DNA from: JAWPMT01 sp965229785
GTDB lineage: Bacteria > Bacteroidota > Bacteroidia > Cytophagales > Cyclobacteriaceae
DNA: 64,000 bases
Assembly (NCBI GenBank): GCA_965229785.1
Contig: CBDDJS010000001.1
Coordinates: 6,386,001 to 6,450,000 of the forward strand
Direction of reading: 5' to 3'
Below are positions 61,301-64,000 of the stretch, in pieces. Numbering within the stretch: the stretch's first letter is position 1; each line of letters starts with the position of its first letter. The notes under the pieces are model-generated. The model saw only the letters and a program-made list of their open reading frames with translations, did not search any database and was not told where the DNA came from. Both the position numbers and the translations under genes were made by a program.

Positions 61301-61715
61301 TCTTACGAGTCAGATCGTCCCATTGATCTTTGTATTTCATCACTGCCTCACGACACTTGGCATTGTAGTCCTCAATGGAGATTTTTTTCCCGATATCGTC
61401 CTTTTTGATGCCTAGCTCCTTCTCAACCTGCAATTCCACGGGTAAGCCATGGGTATCCCAGCCACCTTTTCGCTTTACCTGAAAGCCACGCTGGGTTTTG
61501 TAACGGCAGAAAAGATCTTTTACCGTTCGTGCCATCACATGGTGAATACCCGGTGTACCGTTTGCAGAGGGTGGTCCTTCGAAAAAGGTAAAGGTTTCCG
61601 CTCCCTCGCGTTCCGAGACAGATTTTTCGAAAATCTTATTTTCCTCCCAATATGAAAGGACTTCTTTCGCTATGCCTGGGTAATCAACCTGCTTGTATTC
61701 CGGATACTTGGCCAT
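58356..61715 (-). CDS. ileS: Isoleucine--tRNA ligase
   Basis: The 1119-residue class I synthetase charges tRNA(Ile). The HIGH-type motif appears as 'GPPSANGTPGIHHVMARTVKD', followed by the CP1 editing domain ('TTPWTLPSNCALAVG'), 'FIAEGVDQTRGWFFTLHV' and the KMSKS loop 'EGNKMSKSKGNA'. A helical anticodon domain and a long C-terminal region follow. The length and motif variants fit the longer, eukaryote-like type frequent in Bacteroidota rather than the E. coli type. It lies between an RND transporter gene and lspA on the minus strand. Confidence 0.96.
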   Translation of the reverse strand: MAKYPEYKQVDYPGIAKEVLSYWEENKIFEKSVSEREGAETFTFFEGPPSANGTPGIHHVMARTVKDLFCRYKTQRGFQVKRKGGWDTHGLPVELQVEKELGIKKDDIGKKISIEDYNAKCREAVMKYKDQWDDLTRKMGYWVDLDDPYITFERDYMETVWTLLKKLFDKDLLYKGYTVQPYSPAAGTGLSSAELNMPGTYKQLKDTSIVAQFKVTKDERSQFLFENDEEDVRILAWTTTPWTLPSNCALAVGEKIDYVKVKTYNPYTFQPVSVVLAKDLVGNFFNKKAADLNLAEYKQGDKLIPFEVGASFKGKVILETRYEQLMPYVTNKNLEKNAFRVIAGDFVSTADGTGVVHTASVFGADDFRVTQQAGVPSVMVIDENGQEAPLVDKQGKFVDEVTDFAGRFVKEEYYDEATRNDPDFKPTDVLIAILLKESNKAFKVEKYEHSYPHCWRTDKPVLYYPLDSWFVKTTALKEKLVALNKTINWKPEATGTGRFGNWLENLVDWNLSRSRYWGTPLPIWVSEDKKELKCIGSMAELKEEVNKAIEAGFMTESLTEDFDLHRPYVDDITLVSDSGQPMKRESDLVDVWFDSGAMPYAQWHYPYENEDIFKASFPADFIAEGVDQTRGWFFTLHVIATLLFDGVAFKNVIANGLVLDKEGNKMSKSKGNAINPFETLDKYGPDATRWYMISNANPWDNLKFDLDGVLEVQRKLFGTLANTYSFFALYANIDGFDFSKDPLPLDQRTESDRWILSRLNSMIGEVNRSFEDYEPTRAARAIQSFVTDELSNWYVRLNRKRFWVGSYNEDKEAAYQTLFTCLKTISKLMAPIAPFYAERLYADLNQSSHKEESLSVHLTEFPQADSSVIDEELEKRMKLAQTASSLVHSLRRKEKIKVRQPLTKIMIPVLSQTEQDRLEKVEELIISETNVKTVEYLNDTSGILVKKIKPNFRALGTTFGPKMKLLVPQINGLDQEQIKVFESEGSYQFDLEGESVSLTLEQVEISSEDIPGWLVASENGLTVALDITLTDDLKKEGLARDVVNRVQNLRKDKGLEVQDKIEINFDSSIKMMVEAVEVHREYIQRETQALKLERQDGLNNGEVLDIDGTDLTIQLEVVQ

Positions 61716-61740
61716 TTTAGATTTTGAAGAATTGCGATGG

Positions 61741-64000
61741 TTAGTTTTTTATTGCTGCAGTTGTGGAATGGGTGGGGTCCTGTCCATTTTCACTAAAAGG
61801 GATTGTCTGTTCCTGACTTTCGCTGCCTTTATCAAATTGAAGCAAAAGCGCAGGCAGCACGATGACATTTGTAAGCATGGCAATCAACAAGGTGATAGAA
61901 GTCAATTTGCCAAGGGCTATGGTGCCGCCAAATTGCGAGAACGAGAAGATGACAAAGCCGAAGAAAAGGATGATCGAAGTATAGATCATGCTCGCTCCTG
62001 TTTCCCTGATGCTGGTTTCTACTGCTTTAATTACATGATTGCCATTGATGGCCATTTCTTGACGGTATTTAGCCAGGAAGTGGATACTGTCGTCCACGGA
62101 GATTCCGAATGCAATGCTGAATACCAATGCTGTACTGGGTTTGAGGGGAATACCGAAGTAGCCCATGATGGCCCCTGTCATCAATAGAGGAATGATGTTG
62201 GGGATCAGAGAGATTACGATCATTTTCCCCTTTCGGAAAAGCACGGCCATGATCAAGGCGATGATGAAAAAGGCAATGATCATTGAGGTGATGAGGTTTT
62301 CAATCAGAAATCGGTTTCCTTTTATGAATAAGAAGGTAGTACCGGTGATATCAGCATGAAGCTTCCCGCCATCAAAAATCTCGCTGATCTTAGGACGGAT
62401 CACTTCATTGACCAAAGAATCCATTTTAGTTGAACCCACATCAACCACTTTGAGGGAAACCCGAATGATCTGCCCGGTAGAGTCTACAAATGAACGGATA
62501 ATTCTTCTTGTTCTTCATTGCCTTCCAAATAGCGTAGAAGCAGGCCTCGCTCACGGTTGGTCGGCAAATCATAGAAAGTTGGCACATTATTATAATAGGC
62601 CTGTTTGGCAGCTTTGATAAAGCTAACCACGGAAATGGGCTGGGAGATGTACTCCATGGAGTCCAGAAATACTTCTAATTCTCCGATTTTGCTTAAATAC
62701 CGAAGGTTTTTCACACCGTTTTTGGTGCCCGTGTCTACCACTAATTCCAGCGGCATGATCCCATTGAAATTACTTTCAAAAAATCTCAAATCCTGTAATA
62801 CCTGACTTGTATCCGGGAGATCGTCTACCAAATAAGACAGGGCTTTGATCTTGGTAAGTCCAAAGCAAGAAATGATAACGATCACAAACGTGCTAATGAA
62901 AATTGCAGGACGCTTGTTCTTGGCCAGTCGGATCAATCCAGTGAGTACCCTGTTCAGGAGCGGAAACTGCATGTGTTTCAGATGTCTGGAAGAGGGTGGC
63001 TTTACATAAGAGAATATCCCCGGCAAGAGAATGATACTGACGATGAACGTCGCAATGATGTTCAACCCGGCGATGATGCCAAATTCCATCAGAATTGGGA
63101 TCTGAGTAGAGATCAACACCAAAAAGCCAATGGCTGTCGTGAAATTCGTAATGAGGGTGATGATACCAATTTTACGTATGATCGCCCGCAAGGCCTTATG
63201 ATGATCGCCATGTTTGGCGAACTCATGATGGTACTTATTAAGCAGATAAACACTATTGGGAATACCGATCACTACAATGATGGAAGGAATAAGCCCTGTG
63301 AGTGCCGTGATGTTGTACCCGAATAAATGGATAGATCCGATAACCCATAAAATAACGGCGCCGATTATGACCAAAGGAATGATCACCGCCTTCATGGATC
63401 GGAAAAAGAAATAGAGGATCAGTGCAGTTATTATGACAGAAAGGATCAGAAACTGGTTGAGTTCCCCTTTGATCCGGGTCATGTTGGTCGTCCGTACATA
63501 AGGAAGGCCCGCAATGTGTACATTGATCCCGGTGGATGCTTCGAATTCCAATCCTGTTCTTTCCACATCGTAGATGAGAACATTTCGATCTTCCTTATTA
63601 ATGATCTCTTTGTCAAGTGAAACCACCACTAACGTAGCGCCATTATCAGGATTGAGTAATTGCCCGCTGTAGAACTTAAGAGAAGCGGCTACATCGAGGA
63701 GGCTGTCCAATTGTTCTTGCGTGTCTATCTTGTCCGGAAAGACTCGTTGGAAATCAAATTTTCTTTCTGCCGTATTCTTGGCGAGACTTTTCATGTTGGG
63801 CAGCCCCAATACATCAGTAACGCCATGGAGTTTGTTCAACTCCTCGATCATATAACCCAACCTTCGGAAGTTTTCCAACTCATAGATTGAGCTGTCTTTA
63901 AAGCCAATGGCCATGATATTTCCATCCTGACCGAACTGATCTTTGAATTGCTGGAAATATACCGCGTCTGGGTCATCGTCAGGAACGATGCTGATCATCT
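61741..64000 (-). pseudogene. RND/MMPL-type transporter, frameshifted and cut by the window end
   Basis: Two minus-strand frames encode one RND-superfamily protein. The first (62484 to beyond 63998) carries several helices and 'TRIKGELNQFLILSVIITALILYFFFRS', then stops after 'GNEEQEELSVHL'. The second (61741-62448 and upstream in frame to about 62496) continues 'IIRSFVDSTGQIIRVSLKVVDVGS' and a second membrane block with 'SIAFGISVDDSIHFLAKY'. One missing base in the GAAGAATTATCC stretch (about 62500) explains the break: an added A restores a smooth sequence. It is either a real lesion or a sequencing error. The 5' end is outside the window. Confidence 0.85.

Noticed and set aside
62484..62510. 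Programmed -1 frameshift in the RND transporter
   Set aside because: No X-XXY-YYZ slippery heptamer or clear downstream pseudoknot is visible, so a one-base deletion is simpler.
1..64000. Mobile elements, CRISPR arrays, rRNA and tRNA genes
   Set aside because: No transposase, integrase, regularly spaced direct repeats, rRNA signatures or cloverleaf-like T-loop sequences were seen in the gaps. Gene content looks like ordinary chromosome.

Overview
The window looks like chromosomal DNA of a free-living, probably marine member of the Bacteroidota, most likely order Cytophagales. This is inferred from several things visible in the sequence: a secreted multicopper oxidase with a type IX secretion (T9SS) sorting tail, a DUF4249 lipoprotein, LytS/LytTR signalling, PorT-like and OmpA/PD40 outer-membrane proteins, a DUF5522 small protein, a long Bacteroidota-type IleS, and a textbook Bacteroidota promoter (TTTG-N19-TACATTTG) before a padR gene. 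I see no rRNA, tRNA, CRISPR array, transposase, integrase or prophage gene. Gene density is high and no gene-free gap reaches 300 bases.

Layout. 1-9.1 kb: the 3' end of a BNR-repeat protein, an FtsX/MacB-type permease, a TPR histidine kinase, a tiny DUF5522 gene overlapping its stop, ornithine aminotransferase (rocD) with a small coiled-coil gene, a secreted amidohydrolase and a small membrane protein. 9.1-12.9 kb (minus): a beta-barrel protein and gatC translationally coupled to a large membrane/TPR protein. 13.1-15.4 kb: a NatA/NatB-type exporter. 15.6-17.7 kb (minus): TerC overlapping a DUF389 protein. 17.8-22.8 kb: a short MutS-like ATPase, a DUF4249 lipoprotein, and on the minus strand kbl, a small basic protein, an alkyltransferase-like protein and a DUF3299-type protein. 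22.9-25.7 kb: an operon of a MacB/LolD-type ATPase, cob(I)alamin adenosyltransferase, ilvE and a DUF1801 protein.

25.8-38.5 kb: a GNAT acetyltransferase, a short alpha-glucan phosphorylase homologue lacking the expected PLP lysine, a lipoprotein, two small membrane proteins, a histidine kinase overlapping a nucleoid-associated protein gene, a LytS/LytTR two-component pair, an OmpA/PD40 protein and the multicopper oxidase. 38.6-46.9 kb: secreted catabolic enzymes (M14 carboxypeptidase, nucleoside hydrolase-like protein, M20 amidohydrolase, M28 aminopeptidase) with small companions. 47-50.8 kb: a lipoprotein and a PadR regulator overlapping a large permease with a prefix domain. 50.9-55.5 kb: two unrecognised cytoplasmic proteins, a BlaI-type repressor with an M56-M23 fusion metallopeptidase, a sterol desaturase-family enzyme and a small secreted protein. 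55.5-64 kb (minus): a DUF3179 lipoprotein, then an RND transporter (frameshifted, running off the window), ileS, lspA and a DMT transporter in transcription order.

The most interesting signals are the BlaI/M56-M23 unit with two identical 14-base operator-like dyads; the PadR promoter with an inverted repeat between its -33 and -7 boxes; the glucan phosphorylase homologue with Thr448 in place of the PLP lysine; a four-cysteine insert in RocD; and two strongly folded intergenic elements (about 20360-20512 and 56617-56727). No single system here is clearly unprecedented; the BlaI/M56-M23 unit comes closest to an uncharacterised signalling system.
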